A stretch of 64,000 nucleotides of DNA from Flavobacterium psychrophilum (GCA_022730285.1 DZCQ01000002.1:1-64000), one strand, 5' to 3'. Shown: positions 46,947 through 55,697, numbered from the stretch's first letter. The notes: generated by a model not told the origin, from the sequence alone. A program made the numbers and translations.

Positions 46947-47264
46947 TTATTTATTTACGGCATCACTCACATCTTGCCAAGTACCACCATTTGTAATATT
47001 TGTAAAACCACTTTTTTCTAAAAATGCTTTTGCTTGTCCACTACGAGCACCACTACGACAAAATACAACAATATGCGATTTATCTTTCAATTTATTCACT
47101 TGATTAGGAAGTTGATCCAAAGGAATATTTATAGCCCCTTTCGCACTTCCACCTGCAAATTCTCCAGCAGATCTTACATCTACAAGTGTTGCTCCGTCTT
47201 TTATTGTTTTTTCTAATTCGCCGTTTGAATCTCCACCTCCAAAAATATTGCTAAAAAATCCCAT
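46947..47264 (-). CDS. Cytosolic single-domain rhodanese
   Basis: The 105-residue product has no signal peptide and carries VDVRSAGEFAGGSAKGAINIPLDQLP and the active-site FCRSGARSGQAKAFLEKSGF (Cys in the loop CRSGAR). It shares many residues with the exported rhodanese next door. It probably transfers sulfane sulfur in the cytosol, with persulfide dioxygenase or thioredoxin as partner. It is 32 bases from the beta-lactamase/rhodanese gene upstream. Confidence 0.88.
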   Translation of the reverse strand: MGFFSNIFGGGDSNGELEKTIKDGATLVDVRSAGEFAGGSAKGAINIPLDQLPNQVNKLKDKSHIVVFCRSGARSGQAKAFLEKSGFTNITNGGTWQDVSDAVNK

Positions 47265-47296
47265 TCTTTCTTTATTTATTAAATTATTATTATTAG

Positions 47297-48715
47297 TTAT
47301 GCTTTTAGTACCTTACTTTGGCACACAAAATCTGTTTTTGGTATAGATGTTTCGATAATTGCATTAAACCCACCTTCTATTTCCGAAAAATTATGATAAC
47401 CTCTTGCTTGTAAAATAGAAGCTGCCATCATGCTACGATAACCTCCTGCACAATGAATATAAAAGTGTTTCTCTGGGTTTACATCTTTTACCCAGTCATT
47501 TATATAGGCAAGTGGACGGCTGTAAGCATCTTCAACATGCTCTGCTTGGTATTCGCTCTCTTTACGAACGTCAAATACCACACTTTCTCCAAGTTTAAAT
47601 TCTGACGCAAACTCTTCTGCAGAAATTCTATTTACTTTATCAATTTCATATCCTGCTTCTTTCCAAGCTTCAAAACCACCTTCTAAATGACCAACTATTG
47701 AATCAAAACCAACTCTTGTTAATCTTGTAACAGTTTCTTCTTCCATTCCTACTTCTGTAACTAGAAGTATTGGATGTTTTACATCTGCAATTAGAGCTCC
47801 AACCCAAGGAGCAAAATCACCGTGAATACCAATATTTACAGACTGAGGGATATATCCTTTTGCAAAATCCTCGTTTTCACGAGTGTCTAATATTAATGCA
47901 CCTGTTTCGTGTGCTACAACTTCAAATTGATTTGCTTTGATAGCTTTCATTCCATGTTCAAATACACCTTCAAAACTTTCTATTTCTTTTTTATTCATCG
48001 CAACATTCATGCCAAAATATGCTGGAGGAGGCAGTAAACCATCGGTTACTTCTTTTACAAATTCTTCTTTAGTCATACTAGCTCTCAATGCATAGTTTGT
48101 AGCCTTTTGATCTCCAATAGTTCCAACAGTTTCTTTACTCATATTCTTTCCACAAGCAGAACCAGCGCCATGTCCAGGATATACAATAACGTCATCTGGA
48201 AGTGTCATAATTTTTGTTCGTAGAGAATTGTATAAAGTTTCTGCTAGTTGCTCTTGTGTCATTGAGGCAGCTTTTTGAGCCAAATCTGGACGACCTACAT
48301 CTCCTAAGAAAAGGGTATCTCCAGAAAAAATGGCATATTCTTTACCACTTTCATTTATAAGTAAATAAGTTGTACTTTCCATGGTATGACCTGGGGTATG
48401 TAGCACTCTTATTTTTATGTTTCCTATTGAAAACTCTTCATTATCTTTTGCAGATATAATTTTAAATTCTGGATTTGCATTAGGACCATATACTATTGCC
48501 GCACCTGTTTCTTTACTTAAATCTATATGACCAGAAACAAAATCTGCGTGAAAATGGGTCTCAAAAATATATTTAAGATTAACTCCATCTTTTTCTAATC
48601 TATCTAAATAAGGTTGCGTTTCTCTTAAAGGATCTATAATTGCTGCTTCTCCATTAGAGGTAATGTAGTAAGCTCCTTGTGCTAAGCATCCAGTGTAAAT
48701 TTGTTCTATTTTCAT
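47297..48715 (-). CDS. Persulfide dioxygenase-like metallo-beta-lactamase with two rhodanese domains (copy 2)
   Basis: The 472-residue product has an ETHE1/GloB-type metallo-hydrolase domain (about 1-250): ETHFHADFVSGHID, TPGHTMEST, SGDTLFLGDVGRPDL and YPGHGAGSACGK give the iron- or metal-binding residues. Two rhodanese domains follow (about 260-370 and 370-472). The first lacks the active Cys (LLVTEVGMEEE in that loop). The second has Cys422 in HCAGGYRSMMAAS. Persulfide dioxygenase-rhodanese fusions oxidise glutathione-type persulfides to sulfite and transfer sulfur to thiols; in this organism bacillithiol persulfide is a plausible substrate. The related gene lies 82 bases upstream. Confidence 0.88.
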   Translation of the reverse strand: MKIEQIYTGCLAQGAYYITSNGEAAIIDPLRETQPYLDRLEKDGVNLKYIFETHFHADFVSGHIDLSKETGAAIVYGPNANPEFKIISAKDNEEFSIGNIKIRVLHTPGHTMESTTYLLINESGKEYAIFSGDTLFLGDVGRPDLAQKAASMTQEQLAETLYNSLRTKIMTLPDDVIVYPGHGAGSACGKNMSKETVGTIGDQKATNYALRASMTKEEFVKEVTDGLLPPPAYFGMNVAMNKKEIESFEGVFEHGMKAIKANQFEVVAHETGALILDTRENEDFAKGYIPQSVNIGIHGDFAPWVGALIADVKHPILLVTEVGMEEETVTRLTRVGFDSIVGHLEGGFEAWKEAGYEIDKVNRISAEEFASEFKLGESVVFDVRKESEYQAEHVEDAYSRPLAYINDWVKDVNPEKHFYIHCAGGYRSMMAASILQARGYHNFSEIEGGFNAIIETSIPKTDFVCQSKVLKA

Positions 48716-48748
48716 GATTGTAATTTACTTAGTTTTTGCTAAAAATAT

Positions 48749-48784
48749 AAATCGCCATTTTTAAAATTCAAAAAATGGCGATTT
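48749..48784 (-). terminator. Hairpin between the two beta-lactamase/rhodanese genes
   Basis: 14-base perfect arms AAATCGCCATTTTT (48749-48762) and AAAAATGGCGATTT (48771-48784) with an 8-base loop. It lies after the first paralogue's stop and before the second start, followed in the minus direction by a T-rich stretch. It probably reduces expression of downstream genes relative to the lead gene. Confidence 0.75.
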
Positions 48785-48797
48785 TATATTAAAATTG

Positions 48798-50189
48798 TTA
48801 GGCAACTACAGGATTATCTAGATTTACCCATTCGTTAATACCTGGTGAGTAGTTTAGAATGTTAGTAAATCCATTTTTTGCTAAAATAGAATATCCAATG
48901 GCAGCACGGTCTCCACCTTGACAGTGAATAATTACTTTTTTATCTTTAGCAATTTTGTCTAAGTTATTAGGTAGAGTACCAACAAACACATTTATTGCCC
49001 CATCAATGTGTCCTGAATTATATTCAGCCACACCACGTAAATCTACTATTTGTACATCTTCATTAGCTTTTAATGCTTTTACTTCTTCAATAGAAATTAG
49101 ATTTTCTTTTTCCAAACTTCCTGTATAAACATCTGTAGAAGGGACATATCCAAGAATGTTATCCAAACCAATTCGCATTAATTTTCTTGTTAAGTCATCT
49201 AGTTTAGATTCGTCTGCTAAAAGAATGAATGGTTCTTGGTATGTTAAAATCCAACCTGCCCATGTTGCAAACGAATTGTTTCCTTGAATATTGATACTTC
49301 CTGGTATAAATCCTGCTGCAAAATCTGCTTTATCTCTAGTGTCTAGCAATTTAATTCCTTTTGCAAGAGCGTCAGATAAATCAGCAGTACTTAATTTTTT
49401 TAATTGAGGAACTTCGGTAAGCAATGGTCTGTCCACTTTATTTAAGTGTTTCATCATTGCGAAATACTTAGGTGGCTCTGGTTGATCTGTTAATAGGTAT
49501 TTTACAAATCCTGGTTCGTCATTATTATATTGAAATGCCCAGTTTCTTGCCTTTTCGTACCCAACAGTTGTGCTAGGAACAGAGCCTAAAGATTTTCCAC
49601 ATGCAGAGCCTGCTCCGTGACCTGGCCATACTTGTATAAAGTCTGATAATTTATTAAATTTTTGTACAGAATTATACATTTGAATTGCACCAGCATCTGC
49701 TGTACCTACAACTCCAGCAGCTTTTTCTAATAAGTCTGGTCTTCCAATATCTCCAACAAACACAAAATCTCCTGTAAATAGCATTACTGGTTCCATGCTT
49801 GCAGGGGTATCTGTTAATAAGATACTGATACTTTCTGGGGTGTGTCCTGGTGTGTGTAAAATTTCTAATAATAAGTTTCCTAATTTTACTACATCTTTGT
49901 CTTTTAATCCATGGTGAGGAAATTCATATTCCCAACCTTCTCCACCTTCTGCGGAAAGATATAGTTCTGCACCTGTTAAAGCGGCTAATTCTCTTGAACC
50001 TGCTAGAAAATCCGCATGGATGTGTGTTTCAAAAATATGAGTTATTGTCATATTATTCTGTTTTGCTATTTCGAGGTAGGTATCTACGTCTCTTTTTGGA
50101 TCTATTACCGCAGCTACTCCTGCTTTTTGGCATCCAATAAAATAGCTAGCTTGAGCTAAACTTTTGTCATAAATGTGTTGAAAAAACAT
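48798..50189 (-). CDS. Persulfide dioxygenase-like metallo-beta-lactamase with two rhodanese domains (copy 1)
   Basis: The 463-residue product has the same layout as copy 2: metallo domain with ETHIHADFLAGSRE, TPGHTPESI, FTGDFVFVGDIGRPDL and WPGHGAGSACGKS (about 1-250), then two rhodanese domains. The first is degenerate at the active loop (LLADESKLDD in place of Cys). The second has Cys423 in HCQGGDRAAIG. It is the first gene of the minus-strand run and has a promoter with a Crp/Fnr-like site (50223-50267). The pair probably share chemistry but may differ in substrate or in partner. Confidence 0.9.
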   Translation of the reverse strand: MFFQHIYDKSLAQASYFIGCQKAGVAAVIDPKRDVDTYLEIAKQNNMTITHIFETHIHADFLAGSRELAALTGAELYLSAEGGEGWEYEFPHHGLKDKDVVKLGNLLLEILHTPGHTPESISILLTDTPASMEPVMLFTGDFVFVGDIGRPDLLEKAAGVVGTADAGAIQMYNSVQKFNKLSDFIQVWPGHGAGSACGKSLGSVPSTTVGYEKARNWAFQYNNDEPGFVKYLLTDQPEPPKYFAMMKHLNKVDRPLLTEVPQLKKLSTADLSDALAKGIKLLDTRDKADFAAGFIPGSINIQGNNSFATWAGWILTYQEPFILLADESKLDDLTRKLMRIGLDNILGYVPSTDVYTGSLEKENLISIEEVKALKANEDVQIVDLRGVAEYNSGHIDGAINVFVGTLPNNLDKIAKDKKVIIHCQGGDRAAIGYSILAKNGFTNILNYSPGINEWVNLDNPVVA

Positions 50190-50222
50190 AATTCTATTAT
50201 TTATATGGTTACTAATTCAAAG

Positions 50223-50267
50223 CAAAATTAATTATACTTATTATATAAAATTGTGACATAAGTTACA
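50223..50267 (-). promoter_or_regulatory. Promoter with Crp/Fnr-like operator ahead of the lead beta-lactamase/rhodanese gene
   Basis: On the minus strand TAATTTTG (plus-strand caaaatta, 50223-50230) is a -7 element. A near-palindrome TGTGACATAAGTTACA lies at 50252-50267, centred about 42 bases upstream of the predicted start, the usual class II position for Crp/Fnr activators. It fits TGTGA-N6-TCACA with one mismatch. No Crp/Fnr gene is in the window. A further TGAT-N4-ATCA match at 50283-50294 overlaps the carbonic anhydrase stop and is less certain. Confidence 0.6.
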
Positions 50268-50291
50268 TTAAGAATATTTATATGATAAAAA

Positions 50292-50957
50292 TCACATTTT
50301 TATAACTTTTGCTGTATGTACATCGTATCTCATGGCTATAATTTTAGTGCCATGTTCTTTCATAATTGGATTTTCTTTTATCAATTTAGTAGAATGTTTA
50401 ATATTTGCATCAATACACTCTTCTAAATGGTTTTTTTTATGAATTGTTTTTTCTTCTTTTTCATTCGCTATCATTTCTACAATATCATCTATGTGCGATA
50501 GATGTTTTTTATAATTATTTGTAGTGTCAGACACATAAGCTGTTATTGCACCACATTCGGTATGTCCTAGAACAATGACTGTCGAAACATTTAAGTGTTC
50601 TACTGCATACTCAATGCTTCCCATATCTATGTTAGATATTAAATTACCTGCATTTCTTATTATAAACAGGTCTCCAATACCTTGGTCAAAAATTATTTCG
50701 GGTGACACTCGGCTATCGGAACATGTTAAAACAACTGCAAAAGGGTGTTGTCCATTTTGGTTTGCTAATATTGTTTTTTTATTTTGGTGTGGATGAATGG
50801 ATTTTTCATTTAAAAATCTTTCGTTTCCTGACATTAATCTTTCAACTGGCTCTTGTTTTTTGCTAGTTTCTATTGTTTCCGAAGTGTTTTTTGCTTCTTT
50901 TTTGCAACTATTTAAAGTAAAAGTAAGAATAGCTAGAATTATAATTGTTTTTTTCAT
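50292..50957 (-). CDS. Beta-class carbonic anhydrase, predicted lipoprotein
   Basis: The 221-residue product has a lipoprotein signal (ILAILTFTLNSC, lipidated Cys at 18) and a beta-carbonic anhydrase domain with CSDSRVSPE and HTECGAITAY, giving the zinc ligands Cys, Asp, His, Cys. Most beta-class enzymes are cytoplasmic, so a lipid-anchored form is notable; it would be periplasmic or outer-membrane inner-leaflet. It is just upstream of the sulfur genes and on the same strand. It might supply bicarbonate for SulP or handle envelope CO2, but no link is proven. Confidence 0.88.
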   Translation of the reverse strand: MKKTIIILAILTFTLNSCKKEAKNTSETIETSKKQEPVERLMSGNERFLNEKSIHPHQNKKTILANQNGQHPFAVVLTCSDSRVSPEIIFDQGIGDLFIIRNAGNLISNIDMGSIEYAVEHLNVSTVIVLGHTECGAITAYVSDTTNNYKKHLSHIDDIVEMIANEKEEKTIHKKNHLEECIDANIKHSTKLIKENPIMKEHGTKIIAMRYDVHTAKVIKM

Positions 50958-51047
50958 TATATATTAGGTTTTATTATTTTTTACAAATTTTAGAAAAGGA
51001 GACGGAAAAAAGTGGTATTTTTTATTTTAAAAACGGCATTTACTATT

Positions 51048-52034
51048 TTATTTTTCCCAAATAGATTTTCGTTGTAATGCTAAAATAATTTCGTTGTCTA
51101 ACATTTCTGCCATGTTTAAGTTTGCATAAACTGCTTGTTGCGGAAAAATACTTTGCGGCGAAAGTCCTGGATTTGTATTAATTTCTATAAAATGAGGAAT
51201 ACCATTCATAATGATAAAATCTATTCTAGAAAAACCAGACATTGCTAGTGAATGGTATATTTTTTTAGCAGTTTTAACGACTAATTCTTTTTCCTCTTCC
51301 GAAATTCTTGCAGGTGTTATCTCTTCTGATTTTCCTAAATATTTTGCTTCATAATCAAAAAAGCTATTCTGCGAAAGTATTTCGGTTATTCCTAGCACTG
51401 TTATTTCTTCTTTAAAATTAAAAATACCAACTGAAACTTCTGTCCCATTTAGGTAGGATTCTATAAGAATTTCATTGTCTTGTTCAAAGGCAAAATCAAG
51501 TGCTTTTTCAAATTGTTCTAAAACATCTACTTTAGATACTCCTAAGCTACTCCCTGATTGATTTGGTTTCACAAAAAAAGGAAAACCTAATTCAGATACA
51601 ATTTTATTAAAGTCAATACTATCTTCTTTGGAGAGGTAAATAGATTTTGCTTTTGGTATATCAAACTTTGACAACACCGATAAGGTATCTCTTTTGTTAA
51701 ATGTTAATCCAGATTGATAATAATTGCAACCAGTATAAGGAATGTTTAACAGTTCCCAATATCCTTGCAAATGTCCGTCTTCGCCTGGAGAACCATGTAC
51801 TGTATTCACAACAACATCAAAACTGGTAGAAATTCCATTTTTAGTAAAAGAAAAATCTCCTTTTTGAATTGGAATTTTCTCGCTGTCTATTAATACATAC
51901 CATTCATTTATCAAAATATGTACTTCAAATACGTTATATTTAGCAGTATTTAAATGGGTTAAAATAAACTGTCCGCTTTTAAGAGAAATTACACTTTCTC
52001 CAGAATACCCCCCCATAACAACTGCTACATTCAT
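51048..52034 (-). CDS. ddl: D-alanine--D-alanine ligase
   Basis: Ddl makes the D-Ala-D-Ala dipeptide for peptidoglycan. The 328-residue product is an ATP-grasp enzyme with GGYSGESVISLKSG at the start, VHGSPGEDGHLQGYWELLNIPYTG in the N-terminal domain and a C-terminal FIEINTNPGLSPQSIFPQQ that carries metal ligands. Length is typical. A -7 element (plus-strand caaaaata, 52062-52069) is about 30 bases upstream. It is divergent from the PASTA gene, sharing a 96-base control region. Confidence 0.95.
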   Translation of the reverse strand: MNVAVVMGGYSGESVISLKSGQFILTHLNTAKYNVFEVHILINEWYVLIDSEKIPIQKGDFSFTKNGISTSFDVVVNTVHGSPGEDGHLQGYWELLNIPYTGCNYYQSGLTFNKRDTLSVLSKFDIPKAKSIYLSKEDSIDFNKIVSELGFPFFVKPNQSGSSLGVSKVDVLEQFEKALDFAFEQDNEILIESYLNGTEVSVGIFNFKEEITVLGITEILSQNSFFDYEAKYLGKSEEITPARISEEEKELVVKTAKKIYHSLAMSGFSRIDFIIMNGIPHFIEINTNPGLSPQSIFPQQAVYANLNMAEMLDNEIILALQRKSIWEK

Positions 52035-52130
52035 CTTTAAATAAATTATTTTTTCTAATTACAAAAATATCATTTTTTTTGAAATGAAACCACATTAAAA
52101 TTTTATTATCTTTGTAAAAATACAATTTAT

Positions 52131-52742
52131 ATGAGTTTACAAAAATTTTTAGTGAGTGTTAGTTTTTTTAAGCAAGTTTTTCTTGCAATTTTGATAGTGT
52201 TAGTTACTCTTTTTCTTTTCATGTATTGGTTAGGCTTTACTACTAATCATGGGCAGGAAATAGCTGTACCTAATTTAAGTAAACTTACTTTGGAACAAGC
52301 TGAAGAAAAATTAAATGATTTAGATTTAGATTATGAATTGTTAGATACAGTTGATTATAATCCAGAATATCCTAAATTTACCGTTGTCCAGCAAGAGCCA
52401 CATGCGGGAGCAAAGGTGAAAGAAAATAGAGTTATTTATTTAAAAATAAATGCATCAGAATATACAAAAATTAGAGTTCCAGAACTTGTACAAAAAACAT
52501 ATAGACAAGCAGTTCCAACCTTAGCAGCGTTAGATTTACAAGTGGGAGATACTATTTATATTCCTAATATAGCTAAAGATATGATTCTTGAAATGAGAGT
52601 AAATGGGGTTAAAATAAAAGCAGGAGATAAGGTTCTTAAAACTACAAAAATAGACTTAGTTTTAGGAGATGGAAAAATTGGTTTTGAAGAAGAATCAGGA
52701 CTAATTGAGCAAGATAGTACATTAATAGATTCTTTGCAATAA
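52131..52742 (+). CDS. Membrane-anchored PASTA domain protein
   Basis: The 203-residue product has one N-terminal membrane helix (about 15-33) and two PASTA domains (about 37-105 and 107-178, starting IAVPNLSKLTLEQAEEKL and IRVPELVQKTYRQAV). PASTA domains bind muropeptides and beta-lactams in kinases and PBPs, but here there is no kinase or transpeptidase domain. It is followed by rluA with a 1-base overlap. A TATCTTTG element is at 52107-52114. Placement next to ddl suggests a peptidoglycan link, as inference. Confidence 0.85.
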   Translation: MSLQKFLVSVSFFKQVFLAILIVLVTLFLFMYWLGFTTNHGQEIAVPNLSKLTLEQAEEKLNDLDLDYELLDTVDYNPEYPKFTVVQQEPHAGAKVKENRVIYLKINASEYTKIRVPELVQKTYRQAVPTLAALDLQVGDTIYIPNIAKDMILEMRVNGVKIKAGDKVLKTTKIDLVLGDGKIGFEEESGLIEQDSTLIDSLQ

Positions 52743-53791
52743 TGAAAGAGGAACTAGAAGAAATATTTCAGGAAGAATTAGAAAATGAGCTATTTGAACA
52801 TCATAAATTTGTAGCTACAAAAGGGCAATCCATTCTTAGAATAGACAAGTTTTTGATGCATCTGTTAGAAAATGCCACAAGAAACAAAATTCAACAAGCA
52901 GCTGAAAAGGAGAATATTTTTGTAAATAACAAACCAGTTAAGTCTAATTATAAAGTAAAACCATTTGATGTGGTAACCATCATGCTATCGCATCCTCCTT
53001 TTGAAAATAGAATAGACCCAGAAGACATTCCGTTAGATATAGTTTATGAAGACGATGCATTGTTACTTATTAACAAACCTGCTGGTTTAGTAGTACACCC
53101 AGGTCACGGAAACTACACAGGGACATTAGTAAATGCTCTTGCGTTTCATTTTCAAAATTTGCCACTAAATAGTAGCGAAAGACCAGGATTAGTACACAGA
53201 ATTGATAAGGATACCACGGGTTTGCTTGTTATTGCAAAAACAGAACAAGCAATGACGCATTTGGCAAGACAATTTGAACTAAAAACTTCCGAAAGAGAAT
53301 ATATTGCTATTGTTTGGGGAAATGTTGAAGCAGATTCAGGAACAATAGAAGGTAATTTAGCCAGACACTTAAAGGATAGAATGCAAATGGCTGTTTTTGA
53401 AGACCCTACAATAGGAAAGCCAGCAGTAACTCATTACAAAGTACTAGAACGCTTTGGGTATATAACGGTTATTTCGTGCAAATTAGAAACAGGAAGAACC
53501 CACCAAATTAGAGCACATTTAAAACATATCGGACATCCTTTATTTAATGATGAACGCTATGGTGGACATTTAATTCTTAAAGGAACTACTTTTACAAAAT
53601 ACAAACAATTTGTAGAAAACTGCTTCAAAATACTACCAAGACAAGCATTGCATGCTAAAACTCTCGGTTTTGAACACCCAATAACTAAAGAATTTATGCG
53701 TTTTGATACAAACTTACCACAAGATATGCAAGAATGTATTCAAAAATGGAGAAATTATTCTAATTCTAATACGTTAGACGATGAAAACTAA
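52742..53791 (+). CDS. RluA-family ribosomal pseudouridine synthase
   Basis: The 349-residue product has an N-terminal S4 RNA-binding domain (about 30-80, RIDKFLMHLLENATRNKIQ) and the RluA catalytic domain with LVHRIDKDTTGLLVIAK, whose Asp is the catalytic residue. ARQFELKTSEREYIAIVWG and GRTHQIRAHLKHIGHPLFNDERYGG follow. It most likely acts on 23S rRNA like RluD; the exact site is inferred. It overlaps the PASTA gene by 1 base and the M28 gene by 11 bases, so all three form one operon. Confidence 0.93.
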   Translation: MKEELEEIFQEELENELFEHHKFVATKGQSILRIDKFLMHLLENATRNKIQQAAEKENIFVNNKPVKSNYKVKPFDVVTIMLSHPPFENRIDPEDIPLDIVYEDDALLLINKPAGLVVHPGHGNYTGTLVNALAFHFQNLPLNSSERPGLVHRIDKDTTGLLVIAKTEQAMTHLARQFELKTSEREYIAIVWGNVEADSGTIEGNLARHLKDRMQMAVFEDPTIGKPAVTHYKVLERFGYITVISCKLETGRTHQIRAHLKHIGHPLFNDERYGGHLILKGTTFTKYKQFVENCFKILPRQALHAKTLGFEHPITKEFMRFDTNLPQDMQECIQKWRNYSNSNTLDDEN

Positions 53792-54815
53792 AACAATCAA
53801 AATTTCTTTACTGGCATTTATACTTGCAGAAGGATTTTCTTATGGACAAAATGCAGTTTTAGATAAAAAAGAAGCTGTTGCCTTTTATTCTAATACCATT
53901 TCTGAAAAAGAATTGCAAAAACATTTAGCCTACATTGCATCAGATGATTTAGAAGGAAGGGAAACAGGAAGTAAAGGACAAAAAAAAGCAGGAGAATATA
54001 TTATTGATTTTTATAAAAAAAATGGTATTCCCTTCCCAAAAGGAGCAAAAAATTATTACCAAAAAGTACCAGCAGCTTTTTTAAATGCAGAATATAACGA
54101 AAATTTACCCGACTCTGAAAATATTTGGGCTTTTATAGAAGGAACTGAAAAATCGAATGAAATTGTAGTAATTTCGGCTCATTATGATCATATAGGGATT
54201 CAAAATAATCAAATATATAATGGAGCCGATGATAATGGTTCTGGAACTAGTGGATTACTAGAAATTGCCCAAGCATTTGTTATTGCTAAAAAAGCTGGTT
54301 TTGCACCTAAAAGATCTATTTTATTTTTGCATGTAACGGGCGAGGAGCATGGTTTACACGGTTCTAGATACTATACCGAAAATCCATTATTTCCATTGAA
54401 AAATACAATTGCTAATGTCAATATAGACATGATTGGTCGTACTGATAATTTGCATAAAACCAATAACTATATTTACCTAATAGGTTCTGATTATCTATCG
54501 AAAGATTTATACACTATTTGTGAGAAAGCTAATCGGGACTATGTAAATTTGGATTTAGACTATACCTATAACGATAGGAATGATCCAAACAGGTATTATT
54601 ATCGCTCTGATCATTACAATTTCGCAAAACACAATATTCCTTCGGTTTTTTTATTTAACGGTGTGCATGCAGATTACCACCAAGCATCTGATGAGGTTGA
54701 AAAAATTGAATTTGATGCTTTATCCAAACGTTCTAAATTAGCATTTGCAATAGTGTGGGAACTAGCAAATGGAAAGAATAAACCAGTTTTGGATACAATA
54801 CAACGAAATAAGTAA
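53781..54815 (+). CDS. Secreted M28-family aminopeptidase
   Basis: The 344-residue product has a signal peptide (about residues 1-22, ending FSYGQ) and an M28 zinc peptidase domain: SAHYDHIG, GADDNGSGTSG, GEEHGLHGSRYYTENP and NIDMIGRTDN provide the two-zinc ligands and the catalytic Glu, and the last His ligand is in GVHADYHQ. The start ATG at 53781 overlaps the rluA end. It is likely an exported aminopeptidase. Substrate is not determinable from sequence. Confidence 0.92.
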   Translation: MKTKTIKISLLAFILAEGFSYGQNAVLDKKEAVAFYSNTISEKELQKHLAYIASDDLEGRETGSKGQKKAGEYIIDFYKKNGIPFPKGAKNYYQKVPAAFLNAEYNENLPDSENIWAFIEGTEKSNEIVVISAHYDHIGIQNNQIYNGADDNGSGTSGLLEIAQAFVIAKKAGFAPKRSILFLHVTGEEHGLHGSRYYTENPLFPLKNTIANVNIDMIGRTDNLHKTNNYIYLIGSDYLSKDLYTICEKANRDYVNLDLDYTYNDRNDPNRYYYRSDHYNFAKHNIPSVFLFNGVHADYHQASDEVEKIEFDALSKRSKLAFAIVWELANGKNKPVLDTIQRNK

Positions 54816-54984
54816 GTAAAAAGTTTTAATGTCTTAAAGTTAAAAACTTATATGTGATGAAAAAGATTTTTATCGAGCTGCAATCTGATTTATCACGAAA
54901 TAAAGAAAAAATCTGCACAAAAAAATCCCAAAAAATAGCTATTAGCTAATATTAGAATCCACCTAAACCATATCCCATATTTTC

Positions 54985-55449
54985 TTATTTAGGAGAATAT
55001 ATTTTAAAACTCCCATCTTTATAAAAAAATACAATTTTCTCAATTAGATTAGGGTTTGTGTTTAAAATATCCTCGTTATGTAACGGATTTTTTTCGTAAT
55101 TTTCTGTTGCTACTTGTTTGGGTTGCACAGCAGAATTAAATAAATTCGATTCAGCAGGGAAATTCATTTCTAATGTAGCTGTTTTTTTTTCTAGAATAGG
55201 AGTAGGAGGTTTTATTTCTGCCAATTTAGGAAAAATCCCTTTTCCATTTAAAATCCAATATAAATCTACTTCCGGAAAATTTTCAATGATTTTTAATATT
55301 AAATCCAAACTAGGTTTATTTCTTCCCGAAAGTAAATGTGAGATGCTAGAACGTTGCACACCTATTTTATCTGCAAAAACAGAAGCAGATATAGCATAGT
55401 ATTGGAGTACTTTTTCTAGTCTTTTTACAAAATCAGCTGTGTTTACCAT
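54985..55449 (-). CDS. XRE-family transcriptional regulator
   Basis: The 154-residue product has an N-terminal helix-turn-helix of the Cro/C1 type (about 8-62): YAISASVFADKIGVQRSSISHLLSGRNKPSLDLILKIIENFPEVDLYWILNGKG. The C-terminal half is polar and probably flexible or a small ligand domain. Its own promoter on the minus strand is TTTG (plus 55509-55512), 20 bases, TACATTTG (55481-55488), and a perfect TTTAC-N4-GTAAA palindrome covers that -7 element. A second copy covers its start codon. It therefore probably represses itself and the divergent M14 peptidase gene. Function beyond that is unknown. Confidence 0.85.
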   Translation of the reverse strand: MVNTADFVKRLEKVLQYYAISASVFADKIGVQRSSISHLLSGRNKPSLDLILKIIENFPEVDLYWILNGKGIFPKLAEIKPPTPILEKKTATLEMNFPAESNLFNSAVQPKQVATENYEKNPLHNEDILNTNPNLIEKIVFFYKDGSFKIYSPK

Positions 55450-55490
55450 TGTAAATTATTTAAAATAAAATTATCGTTTACAAATGTAAA
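55442..55490. promoter_or_regulatory. Operators TTTAC-N4-GTAAA at the XRE gene's own promoter
   Basis: Two palindromes: TTTACCATTGTAAA (55442-55455), which contains the start codon, and TTTACAAATGTAAA (55477-55490), which covers the -7 element TACATTTG of the regulator's promoter. Spacing between centres is 35 bases. The -33 TTTG is at 55509-55512. This is a textbook position for autorepression. Confidence 0.7.
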
Positions 55491-55697
55491 TAATCCAAAT
55501 GAAATCTCCAAATAATGAATGATATTTCTTTATTTTAAGTAAACTTTTAATACATATAATTGATTTTAATAGATTGATTATTAATTACATAGAATAGTAT
55601 AAATTAATAGATATAATATTTGTTTCTAGAGGAAAAACAAGTGCGTTAAATGCTTAGGTATCGTTTACATTCAACAATAAAGAGTAGTTATTTTTTG

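Noticed and set aside
50283..50294. TGAT-N4-ATCA as a second Fnr site
   Set aside because: The outer bases do not match and it overlaps the carbonic anhydrase stop, so I treat it as secondary at best.
54955..54985. Micro-frame MGYGLGGF on the minus strand after the XRE gene
   Set aside because: Only eight codons, flanked by stops in frame, with no promoter or terminator of its own; probably chance.
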